This document shows, in pieces, positions 46,121-59,011 of a stretch of DNA of 64,000 nucleotides (positions are counted from its first letter, which is position 1; each line of letters opens with the position of its first letter). The translations under genes and the position numbers were made by a program. The stretch comes from Bidens hawaiensis (lineage: Eukaryota > Streptophyta > Magnoliopsida > Asterales > Asteraceae). The notes under the pieces are model-generated. The model did not search any database. It was not told the DNA's origin and saw only the letters and a list, made by a program, of their open reading frames with translations. Where the stretch lies: positions 1 through 64,000 of the forward strand of contig JAIQDT010000824.1 of NCBI GenBank assembly GCA_021521415.1, read 5' to 3'.

Positions 46121-46711
46121 AATTTGGGGTGAAGTTAGGGCAAAAACAGTACTAATTTCCGGTCTTGAAGATATCATCGCCGTATTCCTTCTCTTTGTAT
46201 AAAGGGAGGGTAGCAAAGCTACCCATGGATCTCTTATTCGACCCACGAATCGTCAAAAGACACCCGCCACCCACGGATCCCTTATCTGTCCCGCGGATCA
46301 TGAAAAGACATCCGCGCAAGGAACACGTGGACCGGCAAGCCATCCACAGTCCAAGACATGCTTCGCGGATCTCCACTATAACCTGCGGATTACCATGCGA
46401 GCATCCGCGGAAGGAATCCGCAAACAATACAAGGGACTCATCACACGTATGATCCCTATGTGGTATGGAAGAACAGTTGTAACAAACAATTTCTAGAAAA
46501 TTCCCATAATACCTCATGATAGCGACATTGGCCAATGCAAAGATGACACCTGGACACGTAATGGCCATCCCACGACGTGCACAGGTAATGGCTGCCCCAT
46601 AAATGGGTCCAGGCTGTCACATCCAATAAAGGCTCGACACGTGTCCATTCAGGTAGAGAGGGAATAAATCGATAGTGACAACTCCACCAATCACCTTCCC
46701 CCACCTTCGGC

Positions 46712-46719
46712 TATAAATA
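46712..46719 (+). promoter_or_regulatory. TATA box of the Tat-B LTR
   Basis: CTATAAATACG, preserved in the 3' LTR at 59859-59866. Confidence 0.6.
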
Positions 46720-46933
46720 CGAAGATCATCTCTTCAAGGTATTCATTCACTCTCTCAAGCCTTAAGCAATCACTCACAGTATTATACTTTATTCCAATCA
46801 AAGTACGATACTTATTCACACACCGGAGAATGGTTACGGGAAGACCCCCACTCTATCCTTCTCGTAATGAGACTCAACGGTGTTCTGTTTTGCAGGCACT
46901 AGCTTGGATCTGTTCTCATAGCGCTTCAATATA

Positions 46934-47111
46934 GGGGGTGTTTGGGATTGCTTTTTTTCACCAACTTATAACTTATAAACTTTTTGAAAAGTAACAAGGT
47001 GTTTGGGATTGCTTATATTGTGAGAGGAAAAGTTCCATAAGTTACACTTTTGTAACTTATTAACTTAATGAAAAGTTATAAGGAGGTAAAATAAGGAATC
47101 CCAAACACCCC
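46934..47111. mobile_element. 178-bp MITE inside the Tat-B 5' LTR
   Basis: Ends GGGGTGTTTGGGATT and AATCCCAAACACCCC are inverted repeats, flanked by TATA on both sides. The 3' LTR shows the empty site (CAGTATACTC). The interior is AT-rich with no ORF. A Tourist-like MITE is plausible, but the target duplication could be read as TA or TATA. Confidence 0.8.
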
Positions 47112-47171
47112 TATACTCACACCTGGGGAAATATCGGATCGGACTATCCAGTTTGATCTCGTGTTTATTCA

Positions 47172-47187
47172 TTGGCACCATCCGGTT
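47172..47187 (+). other. putative primer binding site of Tat-B
   Basis: TTGGCACCATCCGGTT directly follows the 5' LTR and resembles the site of Tat-A. Confidence 0.5.
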
Positions 47188-47239
47188 TTAGCTAGATTCA
47201 CGGTTTTTTACGGTTTTTTCGATTCACTGTGATCTGAAG

Positions 47240-48578
47240 ATGAGTCAGAACCAACAGCCTTCTGCCGCTCCGACGAGATCCCGTCGTACTGAAATTCTGG
47301 ATGATCCAGTCCATGAAGGACAGGTGTCGGATGAACTCCGCCGGAGCACTCGAACTCTGGTCTTCGAGAATAGACCCGGAGAAATTCCAAGGTTTGAAAA
47401 CTTTGCGCCTCGTAGGAACACCCGAACTCCAGTCTTGGAAAACAGGGCCGGAGAGTTCCCGAGGCACAAAGTTACAGAGATTCAATGGACCACTCATACT
47501 CCGGCTCCGGAAGACGGAGCCGGAGAATTCCCCAGACATGATGGGGATGAAACAAGAGTTTACCGGACCAAACCTGGAAAAAACAATCTTACCCTAGAAG
47601 AGTGGTACCAACAAGAAAGCCAACTGCTGAAAGAGGAGTGCGAGTGAAGAATCAGAAGAGATCAGGTACATGCTAGAACACTGACTTATGACTCGCCCTC
47701 TCCATCACTGCCACCAGCATTCCGACGCACCCAAGATCTAGAGTTGGAAGACAACTCTCGATCAGCCGGTCGGTCGCTCACAAAAGGCCGCGAGAGAAGT
47801 CACCACACTCAGCGTACCCCATCTCACAAAACCCCACGAGATGCTCGACAAAAAGAGGTGTTTCAGCAAGAAGAGGGTTACGCGAGTGACGGCAGCTGGG
47901 ACTATGGCAGGGAAACTTCTAGCCGTCCCAGACCATCGGCGAAGCATGCTGAATACTTCAGTGATGTAGAGGAAGATTTCACCAAACCATACCGTCCCGC
48001 TGCGTTCGCGGAAAAGTCAAAGTTCATTCCGCGAATAGCCACCGCCCCTTTCCCAACGAATATCAAAATTCCAAGTAATTTGGGAAAGTACAACGGGATG
48101 ACCGACCTAAGCGATCACTTGTTGAACTTCACAACGGTTAGCGGAGTGAGCGGATGGATGCTGCCTTATTGGTGTCACATGTTCGCACTAATAGTAACAG
48201 GGGGCAGCCAGAGAGTGGTTTGAGAAATTACCAGACAGACAAATCAAAAGTTGGGACGACCTAGTTGCAAAATTTTCACAGCATTTTAGTCAGCAGCGGA
48301 AGTATACTCATGACCCTTCGGAGATTCTAAGTGTTGTCCATTGGGACAACGAATCGCTAGAAAATTTTATCGCCAGATTCAACAACGAAAGCTTGAGTAT
48401 CGGCGGAATCAGTGAAGATAAGCTGAGGGGAGCATTCCGAGTAAACGCAAAGAGCCCAGAGATGGTTAGATGTTTAACAGGCCGGGATGGTATGCCTCAG
48501 ACTTGGGACGGAATCATCTCCACAGCAAAGGTCTTTGCAGCCACAGAAAAGTTATTAGGGTGGGAGACACCGAAGTAG
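47240..48578 (+). pseudogene. broken gag of Tat-B
   Basis: The first frame (47240-47647, MSQNQQPSAAPTRSRRTE) has repeated phrases such as RTPVLENRAGEFPRH and TLVFENRPGEIPRF, three to four decayed units. The second (47744-48223) has the gag core start (PSNLGKYNGMTDLSDHLLNF). The third (48393-48578) gives its C-terminal part. Shifts near 47650 and 48220 split it. Confidence 0.75.
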
Positions 48579-48879
48579 CACGTAAAAGCTGAGCCGCGTA
48601 ATAATCAACCCAAAAAGGAAGAAAGGGGTTCAATCTGGTCGAGGATTCAACCCCGTTAGTTTGATGTCAGATCACTAATTGGGCAGAAACAGAAAGACAG
48701 AAAAGCGGGCAAGACTGACCGGCAACATTGGACTCCCTTGACAAAAACCCCCTTAGAAATTCTGACAACAGAAAACGTCGAATTTAGGAAACCCCAGCCG
48801 TAGGCGAGGCGGGTGAACCGAAATCCAAACAAGCACTGCACGCTCCACGAAGACATCGGGCATGACACAAACGAATGTG
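48579..48879 (+). other. decayed gag/protease linker of Tat-B
   Basis: No continuous frame. A zinc-knuckle region would be expected here but none is visible. Confidence 0.4.
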
Positions 48880-49500
48880 TGAGCTTGAAAATGAAATCGA
48901 ATCCGCCTTAAAGTCCGGAAAACTCGAACATCTACTCAAAAACGTATGGCAAGGCCCACGGAGAAACGCGACCCCCGCAGACAAAGGTCCCCCGCGAAAG
49001 CAGATCAAGGACCTGAATGTTCACATGATTCAAGGGGGGGGCCCACTCGGAAGTTCAAGCGGATGGAGGCGGATGTGGATGAGTGGAAAAGTGAGCCTGT
49101 AATTTTCCCAAGAGTGAAAGAAGGACCATGCATGAAGCAACCTCTAATCGTCACAGCTCTATTCGGTCATTACCGCTCTCAGTATGTCTTCTTCGATACG
49201 GGGAGTACATCCGACATAATGTATAAACAATGCTTCGAACAGCTGGACGATGAAGACAAAGCGAAGTTGAAACCTGTGCACACCCCAGTTTCCGGGTTCG
49301 GGTATGAAGTTATGCATCCTAAGGGGGTCATAACATTTCCAGTCACGCTAAGTGATGGAATTCATACAAGGACCGAGGACTTGAGTTCCTCGTCCTGCCC
49401 GCGAGATCTAAACATGACATCATTTTAGGGCGGGAAGCAATTGGCGATTTCAACGCGAATCCTTCCACGGCACATGGCGCTGTGGGAGTACCGACATGAA
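48880..49500 (+). pseudogene. protease of Tat-B
   Basis: A basic linker leads to FFDTGSTSDIMYKQCFEQL, an intact retropepsin active site, then SGFGYEVMHPKGVITFPVTL. The frame ends at 49428; the DIILGR-type motif lies in another frame beyond it. Confidence 0.8.
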
Positions 49501-49685
49501 CAGGGATAGCCATCATCCGAGTAAACAAGCATTGTTACGAAACAGAAGGATCGAAGCCTGCAAAGGTCCCTAAGAAGACACTGCGATCAGAGCCTGAGAA
49601 ATGTATTGTCAACCCGGAATTCCCAGAACAGGCTGTTGTTATCGGGGCAACTATCTCAGAAACAATACGGGTCTTTTTGAAATAA

Positions 49686-50602
49686 TTGTTGATCAAGAAC
49701 GCTGATATTTTTGCTTGGAAGCCTTCAGATATGACACGCATTCCACGGGAAATTTCAGAACATCGGTTATGGGTCAATCCGGCGTATACACCGATCGTTC
49801 AAAAGAAAAGAAAGATGGGACCTGAACAAACAAAGGCTATGAATGAGTATGTGCAAGACCTACTGCGTGTCGGGATTGTCCGCGAAATTCAATACCAAAC
49901 ATGGGTCGCAAACCCAGTGATGGTCCCAAAGAGCAACGGTTCATGGCGAATGTGTATTGACTTCAAAGATTTGAATAAAGCGTGTCCAAAAGATTGTTAC
50001 CCACTCCCAGAGATTGATATTACAGTAGATACGGTAGCGCCTTTCAAGTTCAAATGTTTCCTAGATGCTTACAAGGGGTATCACCAGATACGGATGGCCG
50101 CCCGCGACGAAGATAAAACTGCCTTCCGTACTGACCACGGCACATTTTGTTATAAAATGATACCATTCGGTCTGAAGAACGCGGGTGCCACGTATCAGCG
50201 TCTAATGGACAATACATTCCATGATCAAATTGGCAAGAATCTTGAAGTTTACATGGATGATTTGGTCATCAAAAGCATTGAAGAGGATCAAATGCTAAGA
50301 GTTATTGAAGACGTTTTTTCCACTTTGAGAAAGATCAACATGAAGTTGATCCTTCGAAGTGTTCTTTCAGAATGGAAGAAGGGAAGTTCCTCGGTGTGAT
50401 CGTAACGGGGGGCGGAATCAAGGCAAATCCGGACAAGGTCCAGGCAATCGCCCGAATGCCCTCCCCTTCCTCTTTAAAAGAAGTCCAGACATTGAACGGA
50501 AGTTTGGTTGCCTTAAATAATTTCCTCTCGAATCATGCAACCAAATCTTATCCTTTCGTGTCCACACTAAGGAATTGCCTGAAAAAGGCACATTTCAAAT
50601 AG
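49686..50602 (+). pseudogene. reverse transcriptase of Tat-B
   Basis: The frame 49686-50399 carries RMCIDFKDLNKACPKDCYPL, FLDAYKGYHQIRM, KMIPFGLKNAGATYQRLM and an intact catalytic YMDDLVIKS. A frame shift near 50375 passes to 50372-50602 (FLGVIVTGGGIKANPDKVQA, the thumb/connection). Upstream it lies in frame with a stop (TAA near 49683). This RT is better kept than that of Tat-A. Confidence 0.85.
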
Positions 50603-51060
50603 ACACCGGAAGTAGAACTAGCCTTTCTCGAAGTAAAGAAGTGTCTCATGGAACTTCCTACATTAACCGCACCTCAAGAGGGAGACCCTCTCACGTTATA
50701 CCTATCCACATATGACATTGCGATAGGAGTAGTCCTCCTAACGGATAGAAAGACAGTACAAGCACCGATATACTATGTCAGCAGAACATTGGCAAACGCC
50801 GAGACCAGATACTCGATGCTGGTAAAACTGGTCCTCGCGCTAGTATATGCGGCAAGAAGGTTGAAACGTTACTTCCAAGGTCATCCTGTCATCGTGCTAA
50901 TAGACTACAAGTTAAAAAGCGTGTTGTCAAAACCCGAATTATCGGGGTGATTGGCCAAATGGGCAATTGAACCGGGGGAACACTATATAGAGTACAAACC
51001 CAGGCCCGCGATAAAGGGGCAAGTCTTAACAGATTTTCTAACAGATATACCAAATAACAA
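50603..51060 (+). pseudogene. RNase H of Tat-B
   Basis: Reads LTLYLSTYDIAIGVVLLTDR, YYVSRTLANAETRYSMLVKL and, after a TGA near 50950, LAKWAIEPGEHYIEY. The first catalytic Asp region is YLSTYD, so the usual YLS-ASD motif has changed. Confidence 0.75.
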
Positions 51061-51114
51061 AGTCTAAGAATGTCTGTACGAGCAACAACCCCCAACCCCA
51101 ACCGATGAAAGTCA

Positions 51115-51600
51115 GAAGTGGATCTTATTTACGGATACGACATCCAGTGGGGAAGGTTCAGGCGCAGGCTTAAAATTAATCAATCCAAACGGCCAAGAGT
51201 TCACCTATGCAATCAAGCTGAACTTTAGAAGTACCAACAATGAGACAGAATACGAAGCTTTCCTGGCCGGTCTGCGGATCGCAAAAAAATGGGTGTCAAA
51301 TTCTTGGAAGCCCGGGTTGATTCAATGCTCATTGCAAGCCAAGTTTCAGGGACTTATGAGGCAAAAAACGACACAATGTCCTCATATCTGTCTCAAGCAA
51401 AAGACCCATGCAACAGTTCACTTCTTGCAGAGTCGTGCACATAAAGAAAAGTGAGAATCGACCCGCGGATGCAATAAGCAAGCTAGCATCCACAAGTTTT
51501 GAACACATGGGAAAAGACGTTAGAATCAAAGTTTTAAACGCTCCGTTCGTCCCTCAGCACCAAGTTCTGGTCATCCAAACCGGAACAAGTTCCTAGATGG
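51115..51600 (+). pseudogene. archaeal-type RNase H of Tat-B
   Basis: Reads KWILFTDTTSSGEGSGAGLK and NNETEYEAFLAGLRIAKK, matching the second RNase H of Tat-A. A shift near 51290 separates the C-terminal frame (51408-51596, ENRPADAISKLAS). Confidence 0.75.
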
Positions 51601-51689
51601 AACCCATCATGGGCTACTTGTCTTCAGGTACTCTCCCGGAAGATAAAGCGGAAGCACGGAATATCTGGCATTAGGCGTTATGGTATCAA

Positions 51690-52820
51690 ATGCACGATGG
51701 GATTTTGTTCCAAAAGTCATTCCTTGGCTCGTTTCTTAGATGCGTAGACACGGAGGAATCCAACTACGTAATTCGAGAAATCCATGAAGGCATCTGTGGT
51801 CTACATGCGGGCCCAAGGATGGTTGTCGCCAAGATAATGAACACCGGATATTACTAGCTAGGAATGCACATGGATGCAGTCAAGGAAATCCGGAAGTGCG
51901 ATGCCTGTCAGAGGCATGCACCTCAAACCTTGAGACCACGAACCAACCTGGTGCCGGTAACTTCAGCGTGGCCTTCCCAGAAGTGGGCCATTGATATCAT
52001 GGGACCATTCTCAGAAGCACCCGGGCAGGTCAAATTCCTGCTCGTGGCGATTGACTACATCACAAAGTGGGTAGAAGCCAAGCCACTTGCTCACATCACA
52101 GCAGCAAATGTCAAAAAATTCCTATGAGAATACATAATATGTCGTTTTGGCCATCCCTAGACGATAGTCGGTGATAATGGTACTCAGTTTGCTGACAAAA
52201 ACCTGCAAGAGTGGTTGTCGGAGCTGCACATTAATCAAGTGTTTACATCGGAATCTCACCCGCAGGCCAACGGGCAAGTGGAGCGAACAAATAGGAGCAT
52301 CAAAGAAGTCACTAAAGCACAGCTGCGAACCAAACGAACGGGATGGGTAGAATAATTGCCTCATGTTCTTTGGGCACATCGAATCAGCAAGAAAACAAGT
52401 AACTTAGAAACTCCGTTCAGTTTGACATACGGTTCGGAAGCAATGATTCCCGCCGAAGTTGGTGTCCCATCCGCACGAATGCATTTGGTTGCTGACAATG
52501 AAAAAGAACTCCGATTAAACCTTGACCTCTTAGAAGAAAGAAGAGAGTTGGCGGAAATATGCGAAAGCAAATATAAATGTCAACTCCAAAAATACCATGA
52601 CGCACGAGTCAAACTATGCGAGTATAGCCAAGGTGATTACGTGTTCCGAAGTAACGAAGCATCAAATGCTGAATCGCCAGGAAAGTTGGCAACGACCTGG
52701 GAAGGCCCTTATGAAATTGATGAAGTACTGGGAAAGGGTGCATACAAGCTGAAAAAATTGGACGGCATTCATATTCCCAGGACTTGGAACGTAGCACAAT
52801 TACGAAGGTGCTATATTTGA
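51690..52820 (+). pseudogene. integrase of Tat-B
   Basis: Zinc region EIHEGICGLHAGPRMVVAKI and CDACQRHAP, then AIDIMGPF, VGDNGTQF and NGQVERTNR for the catalytic triad, and C-terminal GPYEIDEVLGKGAYKLKKLD. TAG and TGA/TAA codons near 51857, 52125, 52160 and 52355 break it. The final frame ends at 52818-52820, 330 bp before the convergent antisense gene. Confidence 0.85.
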
Positions 52821-53148
52821 ACTATGTAATTTTTCTTTCGACCTGCGCGCCTCCTTACGGGCCTGTGCGCCCTAAGTCTTGGTCTGTGCACCAAGTTTTT
52901 GTCTAGTATTTTGAAATTAACATTAATGCGAATATGATTAACGCATAATTTTCCAGTTTTTACGATTTTTAATTTTCGTACGGATAGGCCTGCGTGCCAA
53001 TACTTATCCTAATCCTATATTTTGGACATATGATGGATTTAGCTTTCACACATTTATATTGTAACCATACAAGACAAAATGTAAAATCCATATCATATAT
53101 ACAATCAAAAAAGGGATTACAGAAACAAAAAATAAATAGACAACAAAA
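52821..53148. other. spacer between Tat-B integrase and first antisense gene
   Basis: Has a degenerate short repeat of (C)CTGYGCGCC with variations (52842-53000). No gene is seen. Confidence 0.4.
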
Positions 53149-55623
53149 TTATTCTTCACGAAGATAATTGCGGAGTTGAGGAACGCCATCCGCCGCTTCA
53201 GCAAAACCTTGGATAGCGTCCTGGATTGGAAAATGTAGTTGGTCAAACGCGTCCATTTGCGCATCATACTTCCCATCCACATCCACTCCATGAAGGTCAA
53301 ACTCCTCCAGGGAACGCCCCTCTTGAGCAAAGGTTATCCCCTCCTGGAAACCTGCCTTACGCCCTGAATCACTTGACGCACAAAGAAGATCGGAAAGGCA
53401 ATCTCCTAAGGTATCCCCTTTATGAATGTGGGAGATAACCCGCGAGAATGTTTCAAACATAAGCAAACAAAATTACAAGTCACGAACGAAAGAAAACCCA
53501 TACCTTGGGAAGACCTTCCTTCATCAACCAGGCTCGGTCAAGAGAAGCTCGCTCAGCACTTATCTTCAAGACACCCTGTTCACCAATATATCTGGTGTTT
53601 TCCTTAATCAGGTCTTCAATTAATTGATCATTTTTCAGCAGCGGCAGCGTGAAGAGGGTTGAGAGTTTCTTCTTGAGTAGCAAGACGAGCCTCAAGAGCT
53701 TGCCTTGCCTTTTTCGCTTTGGCAAGCTCAGCCTCACGAGAACGAGCGAGAGCGCGCGCGGCTTCAGTTGAAGCATTTTGTCGCCTACACGCCTCTTCCC
53801 AGTCCTTGGCAGCAGTGGCCTGGCGTTGCCTTTCCTGCTCCAGAGCCCGTTCAGAATCTCTCAGCTTCCACCTTTGGGTGTTAGCCTCGATTCGGTATTT
53901 CTCTTTTTCGGCTCGGAGCTCTTCAAGGAGGTTATCCTACAACCCCAGTTCTGGCCTATAAACTTCCAGTTCCGGTATATCTCTTGGGTCGTGGAGACCA
54001 AGTTGGCCAGATGATAAATATAAGAATTTCCAACAGATTCCCGGGCATGGTTTTGCTAATACTCACGTTCTGTGCTAGGCACACCTTCAAGAAGGAAGTC
54101 AAAACACACCTCACCGTCAGAAAATCAAGAAGAGGGAGTTAGGCTCCAATCAGGAACATGACGGGGAACACCCCCCTGCAGAACAGGAACCCTTCCCCCC
54201 TCCTCGAAAGGATTTGGAGGCGGAGGAGGAGCAGATACCCGCCTAGCAGATTCTTCGGTCTCGATGGGCGGGGACAAGGGTAGTGATTCTGACGTTGACA
54301 GCTCCCGAACAACGGAGGGAACTGCACCTTCCTTGGTTTTCCCCCTGTCAGCAGAAGGTAGTCTGCTAGGGTTCCCCTTAGAAGGGGGAGTATCCAAGAG
54401 GATGACATCGTCTGCATTAAAACATTACAAAAGTCAAATTGCTGAAAGCACAGTAATATACGTAATTCTCAGAAAGGTACCTGACGTGCCCCGCATGCAG
54501 ATCGCAACACGATCACGAAGGCAAATCCTCTTTGAATCAGGAGGAGAAGGTGGAGGGGAGAGAGTCATATCCTGACCTTCAACAACTACCAATGGAACGT
54601 TGCTGAAAGAAATCTCCTTCCTCTTGTGAACAAAGGCTGCATCATGGATACATTTATTAACAACGTGACGGTAAAAATCAAAATATAAAAAAAAATGTTA
54701 CCTGTCGCGAACAAACCCTCGGAGACCACGGGTTCACAACGGGTCTGTTGAGGGAACAGAAAATTGTCCATGTTCTTGTCAAGGATAGGAAGATCTTTCT
54801 TGTCGCGGGCAGCAAGGTGCATAACCCCAGGCACACCCGCAGTAAGAACAAACAGCAAAAGACCTTCAGCTGCATAATAAGCCAAGGTTAGAAATCGGGA
54901 TAAACCTGGGAAATACCTTAAATATACCTACATCCATCTGGCTTCCGGAAGTATGGCACCTCATCCGGATAAGGCCACAGGTGACTCATCTCAACCCCTA
55001 CGAGGGCAGATTCAGGGATGGGGCGCATTGAGGTCGCAGTATGAGTCAGCTGCTGATACCACCCATGCCTTTCCGGACAAGTAACGTACGGAAGGGCGAG
55101 CAGCGACTGGTCCGCCGAGCGCCAATACATGGACACAGGGATCACGTCTTCCCGGATCCAAAAGATTTTCTTGGACCATCACGGGTCCAGAAGAGGTGTG
55201 TCCAATGCCATAGCCTTCCGGTAAGTGGGAAGGCAAACGTATCGGCCACCCCTACCCTAAAAGTGTAGAACACAGCAAACTTGTCAACAGTAGGGACGAT
55301 GCCATGCGCCCGACAACAGAATTCGAAATGACGCATGCGCATCATCGCCGTCGCATGAAGCTGGGAAATATGAACCAAATTCCCAGTTATCAATTTACTC
55401 AGAAACCAGGTAATCAGAAATCGGAGATTCCCGGAGCTAAAAAAACTGCATACACAGCCATCTTACCCACTGGAGGACGGTTAGCCGTCGAACCTGAAGC
55501 TGGAAATTCCGGCTCCCAATCTGGAGCAATACCGTACGCATTTACGACGGCCTGAAACTCCTTTATATCCCAATCAATGGCGACATGATCGACGGTCTGG
55601 TAGCCGGACTTTGAAGACATCAT
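53149..55623 (-). pseudogene. first antisense gene of Tat-B, broken
   Basis: From ATG 55623 (MMSSKSGYQTVDHVAIDWDI) it encodes the same family as in Tat-A: YGIAPDWEPEFPASGSTANR, then, after a stop and a frame change near 55400, HISQLHATAMMRMRHFEFCC and VDKFAVFYTFRVGVADTFAF. Later exon-like frames are 54125-54397 (Pro/Ser-rich), 53480-53776 and 53149-53466 (GKYDAQMDAFDQLHFPIQDA). A GT donor follows LPK near 53503; the acceptor is not clear. It reads opposite to integrase. Roles of this family are unknown. Confidence 0.62.
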
Positions 55624-56255
55624 GTACTCAGCCAAGAATATATTGCAACGAGCTATGGTTGCTGGAAATTGGAAGAAACTGCTGACGTTTAGAATGACGG
55701 TTGTGTAAAATTATTCCGGCGAGGTTAAAAAGATTCTTCAACACACAGTGGAGAAGAAAAAGGAATGTCGATGAATATTTAAACTGGTAGCATTTATTGT
55801 AATACAGTGAAAAACAACTGTTATCTAGTCAGATTGCGACACGTCAAGCGGGAAACCAAAGGTTAAAAATTTAAAATCCCAAGGCATAGCTGTCATCAAC
55901 TGTTAGACCTATTTTCGCGCAGAACAGGCTTGTCACGTCAGTCAATTTCCAGAAATAGGCGGCATATACTTAGTTACACAGTAACAAGACAAACTAAATG
56001 TTTCGACTGACAAGTCAGAAACCAAAAGTTTTCAAGTTAAAGTAAAAACAAGAAAAGACAAGTAGTAGAAAGCCGCGCATGAAGTTTCCGGGTGACGACG
56101 TTATCCGCGACAACTAGAATCAAGATATCAAAACTAAGGAAGCATCCCTAACACAATACATGCAAAACAATAGAAAACATATCTTCATTCCATTAATAAA
56201 TATGTACAAGTACAACGAGAAAAGGAAAATACAAATTGATCCTATCAATATATTC
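55624..56255 (-). other. promoter/leader of the first antisense gene and 3' flank of the second
   Basis: On the minus strand the leader upstream of ATG 55623 is pyrimidine-rich, and GTTTAAATATTC near 55773-55784 is a weak TATA-like site about 150 bp upstream. 55850-56250 is otherwise AT-rich with no gene. Confidence 0.35.
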
Positions 56256-58909
56256 CTAATCTTCCTCAGAAGCCTCCTTCGCCTTTTCAAGAAGCGCATT
56301 CACGTGAAGCCGCAAATCCCCAACGCAAGTCAGCTCATGGCGGTTCTCCGCAATATATTTCAAAATTTCGAAGGAAATATGCTCGAAGGAGTCAAGGTGA
56401 GCGTCATACTCCTTCTGACAGTCCTGACCATGAAGCTCGAACTCAGCAGGTGGGCGCCCCTCACGAGCCATAGTATAGCCTTCCTCAAAACTGGCTTGGC
56501 GACCCACCCGCAAGGAGCTAACCAACAGATCAGCAAGACAATCCCCAAGCTCAGGTCCTTCCTTGATAAGCCTGACAATCTAAGATAAAGAGAAATCAGT
56601 AGGATACTCCACAAAGCAAATAAATATGTCATGTGTTACCTTGGGGATGCCAAACTTCAAAAGCCACTCCCTCTCGTCGGAAGCATTGGTGAGGGTCTTT
56701 TGGAGACCCTCATTCTCTTCAGACACAGCAGCAAGCTGGTCATCCTTGACCTTTACCTCCGCCACGAGCCTTCGGACCTCCTCGTCCTGGGTGGAGATAT
56801 ACTTATCTTGAACAACCACCTGATCCTCCAGAGTTTGATCCTTTCTTGAGCCACCTGGAGGGCAGTGGCCTTCTCTTCAGCGTCAACTCGGGCCACATCC
56901 TGAGTTTTCTCGGCTTCCACCATACGGGTGGCAGCGCGAAGCAGATTAGCCTCCCCCACGACCTAACCCTTAAATACCTCGCTGCTAGTGGAAGCACATT
57001 AGCCATATGATAGCTAAGTGCTTGAACCAAACTAGCTTTGGTATGAGTATGAATACGGTTACGCTCAGTGGGTGGGAGGTAGTGTTCAAAGAACTCTTGG
57101 CACACTTGCGGGTCTGTAAAATGTGCATCCGGGCCAATGTTCCATGAAGGGCGGAAAGAGGAACCCCATTGGGATTGAGACGATGAAGGATGGGAGAATC
57201 CCTCTTTCCCACCCGTGGAGACGGGAAGATCTTCAGTTGCATCTTTGAGAGGAACAACCTCCGTCTCCACCACCACCTTGGGAAGAGGCTCCATATTCAC
57301 ATCTTCACCACCGTCATCGCGCACGACAGTAGGAGGCGGAGACGGCGGGCGAGGAACGACAACCGCCACTAGTCAAAAAAACAAAAGAAAGTTAGTGATG
57401 TTCACAATATAGAGCTGAAAACGCAAAAATTTCAAATACCTGCGGGCTGTCGAACAGTCTTCCTCTTCCTTACCCGGTCTTGGAGCCGGGTTAGCTTTAT
57501 CCTCTTAGGAGGAGGACCCTCCACTCTAGCCTCGGACGCCTCCCCACTAGCGGGATCATTGGCGTTCCGGGGTGCTTCCCCACCAGCGGGATCATCAGCG
57601 CCCTTAGGTGCCTCCCCACCAGCGGGATCATCCGCAGTACCTGAGGCCTCCCCACCGGCAGGATCCTCGGTGCCTTCAGTAGCCTCCCCACCAGCGGGTT
57701 CATTGGCGTTAGAATCTTTATTAAGGCTGGATTCACCAGTGGTATTCGACCTCCTCTTGTTGAGGCGAATCAGATCTGCAATAGCATGCACAACGCCAGC
57801 ATGAAAACTTTCCAGACTACTGGATGGAGACTCTTCACTAGTTGAGTATTCACTCTAAGACTCTTCACTAAAAGAGAGGACTATCGTTCAATCCGGATGC
57901 ATAACGGTAAGAGGTTTAAGGTTCAGAATGTACACAGCTTGGGCCACAGCAAGTTCATTGACCACAGGCTCAGTGCGACCACGGGTCGGGAAAAGGAAGT
58001 TCCCTCAGGTTTGTTCAATAATAGGCTCTTGATACATCTCCAAGGGCATCTTGAACATATTCCCCGCGACGGTGGTAATAAGAACCTCGAACAACGAACT
58101 CTCCCCTGTAACAAAGACAAGGAAAACAAGCGTACATAAGTAAGGAATGCAAAGAACAACATCAAGGGATACAGCAATGGGAGAGCTTACTTCCGTCGTC
58201 CCGGGAGAAGTACCGGTGTTCATTTGGAAACGCCCACAGGCGACTCATCCCCACCTGCACTAAAGCTAATTCCGGAATGAGACCCATAGGGGTTGGAGTC
58301 CGTGTTAGCTTCACATACCACTCCTCACCTTCCGCGTCAGCAAACGGAAGGTGAAGAAATTTCTAGGTTAGTGAGCGGTGGGTCATCGCCAATGGAATAA
58401 CATCTGCATTAATTCACAAGAACTTATTCTTCCACTCGTGAGCACTCCGCAGAGGCTCAGTTCCTATCGCCTTCCGTTGAACCTGGAAGTTAAACCAACT
58501 CCCCCGGGTTTGAATCTTTTAAATCGCAAGAAAGTTATCCACCGTGGGCTCTACCTCAAGGGCCCTGCAACAAAACTCAAAATGTCGGAGCCTCATGATT
58601 CCGAACGGATGCAACTGGGAAATATGAATCCCGGATACATCCAAGAAGTCACCAAAAAACTTGGTGATAGGAAACCGAAAATTGCCTGTGGTGAAAGACT
58701 CACCATACAGAGCAATCTTTCCGGCCGGCGGCCGATCAGCATTAGAACTCGGAGAAGGAAGCTCCGGTTCCCACTCCGGCGCCAACCCGTAAAGGTTGAC
58801 GATATTCTGGAAATCAGTAACTTTCCAGTTATTGCAAATATTCTCTACCAGTCCCTTGGATGAATCTTTCACTCTCACAGCCTTTCTTCTCCTTCTTACC
58901 ACCGGTCAT
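56256..58909 (-). pseudogene. second antisense gene of Tat-B, spliced
   Basis: Starts at ATG 58909 with a frame change soon after. The N-terminal domain reads YGLAPEWEPELPSPSSNADR, FRFPITKFFGDFLDVSGI and HISQLHPFGIMRLRHFEFCC. Downstream exons include 57440-57791 (five 12-aa DPAGGEA repeats), 56640-57368 and 56256-56579. GT-AG introns of 71 bp (57369-57439) and 60 bp (56580-56639) fit exactly. The end is helical (EVRRLVAEVKVKDDQLAAVS; EFELHGQDCQKEYDAHLDSF). The C-terminal region aligns with that of the first antisense gene, so the two are diverged tandem paralogues. Frames are broken in places. Confidence 0.68.
57541..57720 (-). repeat. 36-bp coding minisatellite in the second antisense gene
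   Basis: Five units starting at 57541, 57577, 57613, 57649 and 57685. Each encodes 12 aa with a DPAGGEA core (variants EPAGGEA, DPASGEA). The length is a multiple of three, so the frame survives copy-number change. Confidence 0.9.
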
Positions 58910-59011
58910 TTTAATTCAGAGAAGGATATGAAAATATGTAGAGAAAGAAGACGAAGATGAACGGATTCGAGAGAAAATTATTGCAAGTAAATTGGAAAGA
59001 GGAACAGTTTT

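Larger units (their letters stand above)
46198..47171 (+). repeat. 5' LTR of Tat-B
   Basis: 974 bp. It matches the 792-bp 3' LTR apart from substitutions and a 182-bp gain, which is the MITE at 46934-47111 plus its 4-bp target repeat. Confidence 0.87.
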
